Assembly (NCBI GenBank): GCA_049323435.1
Contig: JBMOMX010000036.1
Location: 16,527 to 80,526, forward strand
Origin: UBA11222 sp049323435
GTDB lineage: Bacteria > Pseudomonadota > Alphaproteobacteria > UBA11222
Direction: 5' to 3'
DNA length: 64,000 bases
Shown here: positions 43,544 to 52,322 of the stretch, piece after piece
Numbering within the stretch: the first letter of the stretch is position 1
Layout: each line of letters opens with the position of its first letter
Position numbers and translations under genes: made by a program
Notes under the pieces: model-generated
Database searches by the model: none
What the model saw: the letters and a program-made list of their open reading frames with translations, nothing else
Told to the model about the DNA's origin: nothing

Positions 43544-45336
43544 TGTGCGGCATTGGCGGTTTCATGACGCGCGATGGCAGTACGCCGCCTGCAAGAATAT
43601 TGACAGATATGCTGCATGCGCTGGGGCATCGCGGGCCGGACGGCGAAGGCCGCTATCTGGCGGGGGGTCTCGGTATGGTGCATACACGTCTCGCCATTAT
43701 CGACCTTAAGACCGGTGATCAACCCATTTACGAACCTGAAGGCGCGGCGCTGGTTGCCAATGGCGAGATCTATAATTATCTCGAACTGAAACAGTCGCTG
43801 AGCGGGGTTCCCATGCACTCGCAATCGGACTGTGAGCCGGCGCTGTATCTTTACCGCAAATTTGGCGTCGGCTATGTGGACAGGCTGCGCGGCATGTTTG
43901 CCATCGCTTTATATGATCCGCGTGAGGATATGCTGTTATTGTCGCGCGATCCGTTTGGCATCAAGCCGCTTTATTATGCCGAAATCGAGCATGGCCTGCT
44001 GTTTGCTTCCGAACCCGGTGCGCTGCTGGCCACAGGATTGATCAAGCCGGTGGTGCGCGCAGAAGCTGCCAGTGAGTTGCTGCAACTGCAATTCACCACG
44101 GGCAGAAATACGATTTTTGAAGGTATCATGCGGGTGCTGCCCGGAGAAACGCTGGAGGTGGTGCGCGGGCGCGTGGCCGACCGCCACCGGCGCCGGGCAC
44201 TGCCGCCGCCTGTTACGCGCGAGCAGGACGAAGCGGATGCGCTGGCGGAACTGGATCGTGTCTTGATGGAAAGCGTTGCGCTGCATCAGCGCTCGGACGT
44301 TCCCTATGGGCTGTTTCTGTCCGGCGGCATTGATTCTTCCGTCATTCTGGCCTGCATGGCCAAACTGAATGATGCCCCGGTCATGGCGTTTACCGCGGGC
44401 TTTTCCGGAACGGATGTTCAGGATGAACGCGCGCATGCCCGCATGCTGGCAAAACATGTCGGCGCAAAGCATGTTGAGGTGGAGGTCAACGCCGATGATT
44501 TCTGGAATTTACTGCCGGAGATCGCAGCCTTTGTCGATGACCCGGCAGCGGATTACGCCATTGTGCCAACCTATAAGCTTGCCGCCATCGCGGCGCGGGA
44601 ACTGAAAGTCGTGCTATGCGGTGAGGGGGGAGACGAACTGTTCGCCGGATATGGGCGTTACCGCAGTGTGATGCGGCCGCTCTGGCTGGGCGGCCGCACG
44701 ATGCGGCCCAGGGGCTTTCTGGATGGCATGAATTTACTGCGCGATGAATCGTCCAATTGGCGTGATGGAATCGCTGCTGCCGAAAGCCGCGTGACACTGC
44801 CAAACCAGACCCGCCTGCAACGGGCGCAGGCCACGGATTGCGAAGACTGGCTGCCGAATGATCTGCTGATCAAGCTGGACCGCTGCCTGATGGCGCATGG
44901 GCTGGAGGGCCGGACCCCTTTATTGGACCTTGAGGTCGCCAGGGTCGCCTATGGTCTGCCCGATCGTCTGAAGGTTGCGGGCCGGAAGGGCAAGGGGAAA
45001 TATTTGTTGCGGCGCTGGTTGCAGCAAAATCTGCCCGAGGCAGATCCGTTTTCGCGCAAGCGGGGCTTTACGGTGCCGGTGGGGGAATGGATTGCCGGTA
45101 AAGCCGAACGGCTGGCGCCGCTGGTCGCGGGGCAACCGGGAATTATGGAAATGTGCAAGCCGGAAGGGGTACTGAAGCTGTTTCGCAACCTTGCAGGTCA
45201 CGGCCGGCACGGACGCGAGGCGCGCGCGGCCTGGATGCTACTATTCTATGCGCTCTGGCATCAGGCGCATATTGTGCGTTCGCGTCCAGGCGGGGACGTG
45301 TTCAACAGCCTGGCCACGCCCTGGCGGAACAGATAA
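43543..45336 (+). CDS. asnB: Asparagine synthase (glutamine-hydrolysing) family amidotransferase
   Basis: 597 residues. The N-terminal class II glutaminase domain starts MCGIGGFM (Cys2 nucleophile after Met removal) and has HRGPDGEG, HTRLAIIDL and NGEIYNY. The synthetase domain has the PP-loop LSGGIDSS. In AsnB the product is asparagine. However, this copy is translationally coupled to a glycosyltransferase, and AsnB-like enzymes in polysaccharide loci can instead amidate sugars or lipids. One such class is linked to exosortase/PEP-CTERM systems, and this window encodes a PEP-CTERM protein. Which role applies cannot be told from sequence. Confidence 0.85.
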   Translation: MCGIGGFMTRDGSTPPARILTDMLHALGHRGPDGEGRYLAGGLGMVHTRLAIIDLKTGDQPIYEPEGAALVANGEIYNYLELKQSLSGVPMHSQSDCEPALYLYRKFGVGYVDRLRGMFAIALYDPREDMLLLSRDPFGIKPLYYAEIEHGLLFASEPGALLATGLIKPVVRAEAASELLQLQFTTGRNTIFEGIMRVLPGETLEVVRGRVADRHRRRALPPPVTREQDEADALAELDRVLMESVALHQRSDVPYGLFLSGGIDSSVILACMAKLNDAPVMAFTAGFSGTDVQDERAHARMLAKHVGAKHVEVEVNADDFWNLLPEIAAFVDDPAADYAIVPTYKLAAIAARELKVVLCGEGGDELFAGYGRYRSVMRPLWLGGRTMRPRGFLDGMNLLRDESSNWRDGIAAAESRVTLPNQTRLQRAQATDCEDWLPNDLLIKLDRCLMAHGLEGRTPLLDLEVARVAYGLPDRLKVAGRKGKGKYLLRRWLQQNLPEADPFSRKRGFTVPVGEWIAGKAERLAPLVAGQPGIMEMCKPEGVLKLFRNLAGHGRHGREARAAWMLLFYALWHQAHIVRSRPGGDVFNSLATPWRNR

Positions 45337-45348
45337 AGACTGAGAAAA

Positions 45349-45564
45349 TCAGGCTACCGAGCCGCCGCTTTCACGGATGGCTTTCTTGCGGGCAAGCTTG
45401 CGTGCGCGGCGAACGGCTTCGGCCTTTTCACGCGCCCGTTTTTCAGAGGGCTTTTCAAAATGATTGCGAAGCTTCATTTCACGAAAGACGCCTTCTCGCT
45501 GCATCTTTTTCTTCAGCGCTTTCAGCGCCTGGTCCACATTGTTATCGCGTACAACAACCTGCAA
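45349..45564 (-). CDS. rpsU: 30S ribosomal protein bS21
   Basis: 71 residues with the bS21 pattern: VVVRDNNVDQALKALKKKMQ at the N-terminus, MKLRNHFEKPSEKR and a very basic C-terminus (ARKLARKKAI). It helps mRNA pairing near the anti-Shine-Dalgarno end of 16S rRNA. The start is a TTG at 45564 with GGAACGGA just upstream, and relatives begin at the same place. It converges with the asnB-like gene, separated by 12 bp. Confidence 0.95.
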   Translation of the reverse strand: MQVVVRDNNVDQALKALKKKMQREGVFREMKLRNHFEKPSEKRAREKAEAVRRARKLARKKAIRESGGSVA

Positions 45565-45948
45565 TTATCCGTTCCAGTCCTGGTTAGTGTTAGAAAGCAA
45601 AGTCGGGGTCAGAAAGCGAAGCCAGGGCTGGAAAGCATAACGCCCGCCAAGACCCGGCAGGCCTTACGTTGTAGGAGCAATAGCCAAACTTTCAGGAAAT
45701 GTCTAGCTTCAAGCCGTATATTCTCTGAAATCGCCAATTTATTAGTTATTTTAAAGGGTTAGAGCGGTAAGGTTTTAAGTTTGACCATGGAACACACTCT
45801 CTAACCTGTCACCCCGGATTTATTCCGGGGTCCACCAGCCTTCGCCAGAAGGCTGGCTACGGCTTGGCAAGTGAGCCACAAGCTAAGACCTGAGTTTTTG
45901 GCCCTGGACCCCGCACCAAGTGCGGGGTGACAGAGTGGATGGGCTGAT
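45565..45948. other. Gene-free stretch between rpsU and gmd
   Basis: 384 bp containing the rpsU upstream region and repeat copy D (45807-45933). The part from 45565 to 45800 shows several near repeats of gAAAGC (for example around 45596, 45617 and 45632). I see no coding sequence, tRNA or clear hairpin in that part. Confidence 0.5.
45807..45933 (-). repeat. Two-hairpin interspersed repeat, copy D (long form, intact)
   Basis: 127 bp, inverted relative to copies A and C. It starts TGTCACCCCGGATTTATTCC, carries the central block AGCCTTCGCCAGAAGGCTGG, and ends GCACCAAGTGCGGGGTGACAG. Both terminal hairpins are intact. It ends 16 bp after the gmd stop codon. Confidence 0.9.
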
Positions 45949-47022
45949 TCAATCTAAAATCATACCGATATAAATGCTTGCCTGTGATGTGCGGGCCAGG
46001 TCTGCCGCTACCATCTCGTTAATCAATTGCCTGAAATCAGTGGCCGGGCTCCAGCCGAGTTCCACCCTGGCTTTGCTGGCGTCGCCGCATAAATTATCGG
46101 CTTCAGCTGGACGAAATAGCCCGGAATCAACAGCAACAAGGATCTTTCCGCTGGCGCTGTCGATGCCGGTCTCATCCACTCCCGCGCCGCGCCACTCCAG
46201 GGCAATGCCGATTTGCGCGAATGCCTGTGTGGCGAATTCACGCACAGTATGGGTTTTACCGCTGGCCAGAACCCAGTCCTGCGGGGTGGGGTGCTGCACG
46301 ATCCGCCACATGCCATCGACATAATCCCTGGCATGGCCCCAGTCGCGCCGCGCATCAAGATTGCCCAGAAGCAGGGGCTGCTGCTGTCCGGCGGCAATGG
46401 CGGCGACAGCACGTGTAATTTTGCGGGACACAAAGGATTCCCCGCGAAACGGACTTTCGTGATTGAACAATATTCCGTTACAGGCGTGCAGCCCGTAGGC
46501 TTCGCGGTAATGCACGGTAATCCAGTGGGCATAAAGTTTTGCCACTGCGTAAGGGCTGCGCGGATGAAAAGCGGTTTGCTCATTCTGTGGGATTTGGGCC
46601 GCCATCCCAAACAGTTCGGAGGTCGAGGCCTGATAAAATCTTGTGCGGTCCTGAAGACCCAGAATGCGAATCGCTTCCAATAACCGCAACGCGCCGATCG
46701 CATCTACATTGGCGGTATATTCCGGAGTCTGGAAACTGACCCCGACATGGCTTTGGGCCGCCAGATTGTATATTTCCTCCGGGGCGGTTTCCTGGACGAT
46801 GCGAAGAATATTAGCCTGATCCGTGACATCGCCATAATGCAGGAACAGATTCTGCGGATAAGCATCCAATGTCCTGCATAATGCTTCTATCCGCCCGGTA
46901 TTGATCGAAGATGTGCGCCGCACAAGGCCATGTACCATATAGCCTTTTGCCAGCAGCAACGCTGTCAGATAGGCGCCATCCTGCCCGGTTACACCGGTAA
47001 TCAACGCCACCTTGCGCGACAT
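45949..47022 (-). CDS. gmd: GDP-mannose 4,6-dehydratase
   Basis: A 357-residue extended SDR that turns GDP-mannose into GDP-4-keto-6-deoxymannose, the precursor of GDP-fucose, rhamnose or perosamine. It has the NADP motif GVTGQDGAYL (10-19), RRTSSINTGRI, catalytic STSELFG (Thr/Glu), Tyr/Lys in YAVAKLYAHW, and NHESPFRGESFVSRKIT, which identifies Gmd against other NDP-sugar dehydratases. It belongs with the neighbouring glycosyltransferases, and the phosphomannomutase at 3514-5010 could supply its precursor. No partner reductase or epimerase is adjacent. Confidence 0.95.
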   Translation of the reverse strand: MSRKVALITGVTGQDGAYLTALLLAKGYMVHGLVRRTSSINTGRIEALCRTLDAYPQNLFLHYGDVTDQANILRIVQETAPEEIYNLAAQSHVGVSFQTPEYTANVDAIGALRLLEAIRILGLQDRTRFYQASTSELFGMAAQIPQNEQTAFHPRSPYAVAKLYAHWITVHYREAYGLHACNGILFNHESPFRGESFVSRKITRAVAAIAAGQQQPLLLGNLDARRDWGHARDYVDGMWRIVQHPTPQDWVLASGKTHTVREFATQAFAQIGIALEWRGAGVDETGIDSASGKILVAVDSGLFRPAEADNLCGDASKARVELGWSPATDFRQLINEMVAADLARTSQASIYIGMILD

Positions 47023-47170
47023 TGCGGGTTCTCCAGATAGAGTTTTACGCTACTGTGCGGTGTGTGGCTCCAGCCAGCAAGGGCAAACTTGCCTTGCCCT
47101 TGCATCCGCAAAAACCAATAATCTCTTCCGATAGATTAAAACCTAATAACGTCCAACAATTGAGGATTAC

Positions 47171-47965
47171 ATGTCTAAAGAAGCCGTAACGCCTGTTCCC
47201 GCTGCCACTTTGATGCTGATTCGCGATGGCGCGGATGGGCTGGAAGTTTTTATGGTGGAGCGCCACCACCAGATTGATTTTGCCACCGGCGCGCTGGTAT
47301 TTCCCGGCGGCAAGATCGACAAGGCGGATTTTGATCCGGGCCTGCGGGCCAGATGCGAGAATGGGGATCAATTTTCTGATCTGGAACTGGCGCTGCGTGT
47401 GGGCGGCATACGCGAGGCGTTTGAGGAATGCGGAGTGTTGCTGGCGCATGATGCGGGCGGTACGGGCCTGATCGCAGCCACGCGCCTGGCGGGGCTGGAG
47501 CCTTACCGCAAGAAGCTGGTGGACGGTGAGCTGACCATGCTGCAATTCCTGCTTCAGGAGGATCTGATTCTTTTGCCGGAAAATCTGGTGCCATTCGCGC
47601 ATTGGATCACGCCGCCGATGGTGCCCAAGCGGTTTGACACCCATTTTTTCATTATTGAAGCCCCTGCCGACCATATCGCGCTGCATGATGGCCATGAATC
47701 TGTGGATTCTGTATGGATCAAACCTGCCAAAGTGCTAGAAGAAGGCGACGCCGGACGGCGAACCGTTATCTTTCCGACCCGGATGAATGTACAAAAACTT
47801 GGCCATTCGCGATCCGTCGCCGAGGCGTTAAAGAATGCGCGCAGCAGCAAGATCGTTACCGTCCTGCCGCAAATGTTGAAAGGTGAGAATGGGCCTTATC
47901 TTAAGATCCCCGAGGAAGCCGGTTACGATGTTTCAATTCACCCTCTGCCGGACGGGCGTGGCTAG
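47171..47965 (+). CDS. NUDIX hydrolase
   Basis: A 264-residue NUDIX protein. It starts with PVPAATLMLIRDG, has FPGGKIDKADFD, and a NUDIX helix of the form GGIREAFEECGVLLA, with an insertion separating the first glycine part from REAFEECG as in NUDT7/NUDT19-like CoA pyrophosphatases. The C-terminal third ends VSIHPLPDGRG. The substrate is unknown. It is divergent from gmd and overlaps the next gene by 38 bp. Confidence 0.85.
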   Translation: MSKEAVTPVPAATLMLIRDGADGLEVFMVERHHQIDFATGALVFPGGKIDKADFDPGLRARCENGDQFSDLELALRVGGIREAFEECGVLLAHDAGGTGLIAATRLAGLEPYRKKLVDGELTMLQFLLQEDLILLPENLVPFAHWITPPMVPKRFDTHFFIIEAPADHIALHDGHESVDSVWIKPAKVLEEGDAGRRTVIFPTRMNVQKLGHSRSVAEALKNARSSKIVTVLPQMLKGENGPYLKIPEEAGYDVSIHPLPDGRG

Positions 47966-49073
47966 GCATCTTACGGCTGTATTGTTACTGGGGCTGGGGC
48001 TGCTGGCCCCGGCGCCAGCCAGGGCCCAGCCCGCGCCGGACTTCAGGTCTGCCGAGGAAATTTTCACGATCCGTAATGTCGCTGTCGATGAAACGGACGC
48101 TACCGCGTCGGCGGCGCGTGAGATTGCACTGCGGGCGGCGCGGCGCATGGCGTTCAGCAGGCTGAGCCGGCGGATAGTTCTGCCCCAGGATCTTGTGCGG
48201 TTGCCGCTGCCATCGGATGAAAGCCTGTCCAACATGGTGTCGGACTTTGAGATTACCGAAGAGAAGACAAGCGGGCAGCGATATCTGGCGGTTCTGACGC
48301 TGCGCTTTAATCCCGAAAGCGTCCGCACATTGTTGCGCAGAAACAATTTGCGTCACAGCGAAACCGGCGCTGGACGGATGCTGGTCATCCCGCTCTATAG
48401 TCAGGGCGAGGTGCGTCTCTTATGGGAAGAAAATGACTGGCATAAAGCGATAGGCGCAGCCATCGCACAGCAGGGGGCCGCCAATGACCGGCTTGTCCCG
48501 TTAGTGATGCCCATAGGGGATGCAGAAGATATTTCCGCCCTAAATGCGCAACAGGCCGTCAGCGCGGATGCTAAGGTATTCGACGCCTTGTTGCGGCGCT
48601 ATCAGGCGGCGGATGCGCTGCTGATGCAGGCGGTTTTATCTCAGCTGTCCGGTGCGGCGGGCGGGGCCGCAATAAATGTGACGGTCAGCCGCAGTGCAAC
48701 GCCGGGAGAAAATATTCAGATTGAGCGGTTTGAAGGCGGTCCGGGTGAAATGCCGGCGATGGTGATGCAGCGCGCCGCCGCCTCGCTGGTGCGCGCAGTG
48801 GAAGAGACCTGGCTCAATGATACGGCGCTTGATTTCGCCCAGCAGGCAACGCTTGATGCTGCGGCCCCGCTGCGGACTTTGCAGGACTGGGTGCGTATAC
48901 AAAAGCGGCTGAAAGAAACACCGATGATCCAGCGGGTTGATGTGCAGGCTATGTCTGTCGAGGGCGCTCAGGTGACGCTGCATTATCTTGGCACGCCGGA
49001 AAAACTTGCTCTTGCCTTGTCGCAGCACGGGCTCAGCCTGACCCAGGTTGCCGGAAGCTGGCGTCTGGATTGA
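47928..49073 (+). CDS. DUF2066 secreted protein
   Basis: About 381 residues. A signal peptide (MFQFTLCRTGVARHLTAVLL and on to APAPARA) leads to a DUF2066 (COG3249) domain: FTIRNVAVDETDATASAARE, RLPLPSDESLSNMVSDFEI and LTLRFNPESVRTLLRRNN are recognisable family stretches. The C-terminal part (VDVQAMSVEGAQVTLHYLG) resembles a periplasmic binding fold. No function is known. The ATG at 47928 with GAGGAAG upstream is preferred over an earlier in-frame start that lacks a signal peptide. It lies 8 bp before the phosphatidyltransferase gene. Confidence 0.85.
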   Translation: MFQFTLCRTGVARHLTAVLLLGLGLLAPAPARAQPAPDFRSAEEIFTIRNVAVDETDATASAAREIALRAARRMAFSRLSRRIVLPQDLVRLPLPSDESLSNMVSDFEITEEKTSGQRYLAVLTLRFNPESVRTLLRRNNLRHSETGAGRMLVIPLYSQGEVRLLWEENDWHKAIGAAIAQQGAANDRLVPLVMPIGDAEDISALNAQQAVSADAKVFDALLRRYQAADALLMQAVLSQLSGAAGGAAINVTVSRSATPGENIQIERFEGGPGEMPAMVMQRAAASLVRAVEETWLNDTALDFAQQATLDAAAPLRTLQDWVRIQKRLKETPMIQRVDVQAMSVEGAQVTLHYLGTPEKLALALSQHGLSLTQVAGSWRLD

Positions 49074-49080
49074 TGCGGTC

Positions 49081-49659
49081 ATGGGGGATTCGGTGAACAT
49101 AGCCAATCTTGTGACAATATTGCGTCTGCTGCTGGCGCCGGTGGTGATATGGCTGTTGATGGAAGGCGAAGCCGCAGCCGCCTTCGGGCTGTTTCTGATC
49201 GCCGGAATTACGGACGCCATCGACGGTATGATCGCCAAGCGTTTCGGTCAGGAGACGGAACTGGGCGCCTATCTTGATCCGGTTGCGGACAAGGTTCTGC
49301 TGGTCAGTGTCTTTGTCACCCTGGGCATATTACAGGAATTACCCGCCTGGCTGGTGCTGTTGGCGGTAAGCCGGGACGGCTTGATCGTGGGCGGTGTTTT
49401 ATTGTCCTATACATTGGGAAAAGCGCTGGTAATGAGCCCCCTGCGGATCAGCAAGGCCAATACGCTCGTGCAGATCGCTCTAGTGGCGGCGGTTCTGGCC
49501 CATATGGCGCTTGGCGCGCAATCGGTTACGCCGATGGCGCAGGCGATAGTCTATCTTATCTGGTTCACCGCCTTCACCACAACCGCATCTGGCGGGGCCT
49601 ATATCATCACATGGGTGAAAGCGATGAATATCAGTACCGCCAATCCGGACAGGCAATGA
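49081..49659 (+). CDS. CDP-alcohol phosphatidyltransferase family protein
   Basis: About 193 residues, mostly membrane helices. The catalytic CDP-alcohol signature is D-x2-DG-x2-AK-x8-G-x3-D-x3-D, read in DAIDGMIAKRFG and ELGAYLDPVADK. The size and lone domain fit PgsA-like phosphatidylglycerophosphate or cardiolipin synthases, and the product cannot be fixed. The start may be the ATG at 49081 or a GTG at 49093, which gives MNIANLVTILRLL and has GGGGGA upstream. A PerM-like gene follows 1 bp later. The DUF2066, PgsA-like, PerM-like and hdaA genes form a run typical of alphaproteobacteria. Confidence 0.85.
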   Translation: MGDSVNIANLVTILRLLLAPVVIWLLMEGEAAAAFGLFLIAGITDAIDGMIAKRFGQETELGAYLDPVADKVLLVSVFVTLGILQELPAWLVLLAVSRDGLIVGGVLLSYTLGKALVMSPLRISKANTLVQIALVAAVLAHMALGAQSVTPMAQAIVYLIWFTAFTTTASGGAYIITWVKAMNISTANPDRQ

Positions 49660-49660
49660 T

Positions 49661-50776
49661 ATGAGCCCGCGCAGTCAGACGCTGTTTTGGATTGTCGCTG
49701 TGATCGTCATCGGCGTTATGCTTTATTTGTTGCGCGGTGTGCTGCTGCCCTTTGTCGCGGGCATGGCCATCGCCTTTTTGTTTGATCCGGCCGCTGACCG
49801 CCTGCAAGCATTAGGGCTGTCGCGGATTACAGCAACGGTGGTCATCACCGGCAGTTTTTTCCTGCTGCTGATTGCGGCACTGATATTGCTGCTGCCCATT
49901 ATTGCTGCCGAAGTGCAGGCTTTGGCGCTGGCCCTTCCCGATTATATGCTGCGCCTGCGCGAGGTGCTGGATACCCCCGCGCTGGAGCGGGTGCGTGAAC
50001 TGCTGGCCGCGCAGTCCGGGAATAGTCAGACGGATCAATTTTCCGGGATGATCGGGAATGTGGCTGGCTGGCTGGCGGGATTGCTGGGGCAGGCGCTTAG
50101 CGGCGGACTGGCGGTGTTCAATGTGCTGTCGCTGCTGTTTTTAACTCCCATCGTTTCCTTTTATTTGCTGCTGGACTGGGATCTGATCGTTGAAAAAATT
50201 GATGGACTGCTGCCGCGCAGACATGCCCCGACGCTGCGTGCACTGGCGGCGGAAATCAATGAAATGCTGGCGGGCTTTGTTCGCGGACAAATCAGCGTGT
50301 GCATTATTCTGGCCATTTTCTACAGTGTAGGGCTTTCACTTGCCGGATTGAAATTTGGCTTTATCGCAGGGCTGGTGGCGGGCGCACTCAGTTTCGTGCC
50401 ATTCCTGGGCGCGCTTACCGGCCTGGTTCTGTCGCTGGGCCTGGCGCTGGTTCAATATTGGCCACAAGTGACGCCCATAGCCATTATCGTTGGCATCTTT
50501 GCTGCGGGTCAGGCGCTGGAGGGGAATTTTCTTACCCCGCGTCTGGTCGGCAGGCGGGTGGGCCTGCACCCATTATGGATTATTTTTGCCTTGCTGGCGT
50601 TTGGATCGCTGCTTGGTTTCACGGGTATGCTGCTGGCTGTGCCGCTGGCGGCTACAGCGGGCGTGCTGGTGCGTCATGCCTTGATGCTTTACACGCAAAG
50701 CCCGCTCTATAAGGCAGCCGGCGGCGCTGAATTTCCAGACAAGGGGGATCAGGGTGGCAAAACAACTGGTTCTTGA
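49661..50776 (+). CDS. AI-2E/PerM family transporter
   Basis: A 371-residue polytopic membrane protein of the PerM/UPF0118 (AI-2E transporter) family. It has two N-terminal helices, a coiled periplasmic segment (ALPDYMLRLREVLDTPALE) and a membrane block with FLTPIVSFYLLLDWD and FVRGQISVCIILAIFYSVGL. The typical ending QALEGNFLTPRLVGRRVGLHP is followed by a last helix pair. The transported substrate is unknown; the AI-2 name is historical. It overlaps hdaA by 23 bp. Confidence 0.9.
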   Translation: MSPRSQTLFWIVAVIVIGVMLYLLRGVLLPFVAGMAIAFLFDPAADRLQALGLSRITATVVITGSFFLLLIAALILLLPIIAAEVQALALALPDYMLRLREVLDTPALERVRELLAAQSGNSQTDQFSGMIGNVAGWLAGLLGQALSGGLAVFNVLSLLFLTPIVSFYLLLDWDLIVEKIDGLLPRRHAPTLRALAAEINEMLAGFVRGQISVCIILAIFYSVGLSLAGLKFGFIAGLVAGALSFVPFLGALTGLVLSLGLALVQYWPQVTPIAIIVGIFAAGQALEGNFLTPRLVGRRVGLHPLWIIFALLAFGSLLGFTGMLLAVPLAATAGVLVRHALMLYTQSPLYKAAGGAEFPDKGDQGGKTTGS

Positions 50777-51476
50777 CCTGCCCTACCGTCCAGCCCTTGG
50801 ACGGGAGGATTATCTGGTTGCCGCCTGCAATGAAAGCGCGGTTGCATGGATTGACCGCTGGCCGGATTGGCCGGGAGGTTCGCTGGCATTATTCGGCGCG
50901 GCCGGATCGGGTAAAACGCATCTGGCCGAAGTCTGGCGCGCCAGAAGCGGGGGCGTGATTGCCGCTGCCGCGGATCTGACGGTGCAATCTGTTCCTGGCC
51001 TGGCTGCGCATGGCGCCGTGGTGCTGGATGCGGCGGATAGCGTTTCAGACCCGCAGGCCCTGCTGCATTTGATCAATCTGCTGCGTCAGGATGGCGGCTA
51101 TCTGTTATGCCTGTCGGTTCAGGCGCCAGGACATTGGAAAGTGCCGCTGGCGGATCTGCGGTCCCGGCTGAGCGCGATGCAGTCATGCGGAATTTTAGAG
51201 CCTGACGATCACCTGCTGGCCACGGTGATGATGAAAATGCTGTCGGACCGTCAATTGCGTCCACCGGTGGAAGTCATCCGTTTTCTTGTGGCGCGCATGG
51301 AGCGTTCTTTTGCGGCTGCGCGTTCTCTGGTTGCCATTCTTGACATGCTGGCGGCGGCCGAGCTGCGCCCGCTAAGCCTGGCCCTGGCACGCAAGGCGCT
51401 GGCGCATGCACAGGAAATCGGTGATATTGATGCGGCATCGAGCAGAGGAGATGACAAAAATGGATCTGGGCATTAA
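50754..51476 (+). CDS. hdaA: DnaA-inactivating regulator HdaA
   Basis: A 240-residue AAA+ protein like the DnaA domain III. The N-terminal clamp-binding peptide is KQLVLDLPYRP. Walker A is GAAGSGKTHL, Walker B-like is AVVLDAADS with a degenerate acidic pair, and the sensor region includes DLRSRLSAMQ. There is no DNA-binding domain. In alphaproteobacteria HdaA works with the sliding clamp to stimulate DnaA-ATP hydrolysis. The GTG start at 50754 lies inside the PerM-like gene and has GGGGAT upstream. It overlaps the following SDR by 17 bp. Confidence 0.85.
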   Translation: MAKQLVLDLPYRPALGREDYLVAACNESAVAWIDRWPDWPGGSLALFGAAGSGKTHLAEVWRARSGGVIAAAADLTVQSVPGLAAHGAVVLDAADSVSDPQALLHLINLLRQDGGYLLCLSVQAPGHWKVPLADLRSRLSAMQSCGILEPDDHLLATVMMKMLSDRQLRPPVEVIRFLVARMERSFAAARSLVAILDMLAAAELRPLSLALARKALAHAQEIGDIDAASSRGDDKNGSGH

Positions 51477-52239
51477 AGGCAAGCGCGCTCTGGTCTGTGC
51501 GGCCAGCAAGGGGCTGGGCAAGGCATGCGCCACGCATCTGGCGGCAGAAGGGGCGCTGGTCACCATCGCTGCGCGCAACCTTCAGGATCTGGAAATTGCG
51601 GCGTCGGATATTCTGGCCGCAACTGGCGCAAAGCCTGCCATTGTGGCGGGCGATCTTGCGACGGAGGAGGGGCGCCGCGATGTTCTGGCGGTTTGCCCGC
51701 AACCCGATATTCTGGTTAATAATTGCGGCGGCCCGCCCACCGGAGATTTTCGCCAGCTCACGCGCGATGACTGGATCAAGGCGTTTGACAACAATATGTT
51801 CAGCGCCATCGAAATGATGAAAGCGGCGGTTGACGGCATGATGGCGCGCAAGTTCGGGCGCATTGTCAACATTACCAGCGCCACAGTAAAAAACCCTTAC
51901 CCCATGTTGCCATTGTCCAACGGCATCCGCGCCGGTCTTACCGGCTTTGTCGCGGGTCTGGCGCGTGAAACCGTGCGCGACAATGTGACGATCAATTGCC
52001 TGCTTCCCGGTATGCATGATACCGATCGCCTGCGCGGGGCATATGCAATACGTGCCAAAAATGCCGGTATGGGGATCGAGGAATTTATCGCCAGGGAATC
52101 GCAGTCCAATCCAGCCGGCCGTATGGGCACACCAGACGAATTCGGGGCTGCCTGCGCCTTTTTATGCAGCCAATATGCCGGTTTTATTACAGGCCAGAAT
52201 CTGGTGCTGGATGGCGGTTCATATCGCGGGATGCTATGA
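51460..52239 (+). CDS. SDR-family oxidoreductase (FabG-like)
   Basis: A 259-residue SDR. It has ALVCAASKGLGKACATHLA, NNCGGPPTGDF in place of NNAG, NITSATVKNPYPMLPLSNG (catalytic Ser; Ser in place of the usual Tyr, followed by NGIRAGLTGFV), and ITGQNLVLDGGSYRGML at the C-terminus. The usual YxxxK is therefore not evident, and activity may differ from classical SDRs. This subgroup is often annotated as 3-oxoacyl-ACP reductase-like. The ATG at 51460 with GGAG 9 bases upstream is preferred. It sits between hdaA and ppk. Confidence 0.8.
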   Translation: MDLGIKGKRALVCAASKGLGKACATHLAAEGALVTIAARNLQDLEIAASDILAATGAKPAIVAGDLATEEGRRDVLAVCPQPDILVNNCGGPPTGDFRQLTRDDWIKAFDNNMFSAIEMMKAAVDGMMARKFGRIVNITSATVKNPYPMLPLSNGIRAGLTGFVAGLARETVRDNVTINCLLPGMHDTDRLRGAYAIRAKNAGMGIEEFIARESQSNPAGRMGTPDEFGAACAFLCSQYAGFITGQNLVLDGGSYRGML

Positions 52240-52322
52240 TATGATCCGGTCGGAATGGTGAATTTTCTTCAGATGACGGCCCGGAAGAAGGCGGCGGCCT
52301 GAATGTCCAGGCAGGAGTGGAT

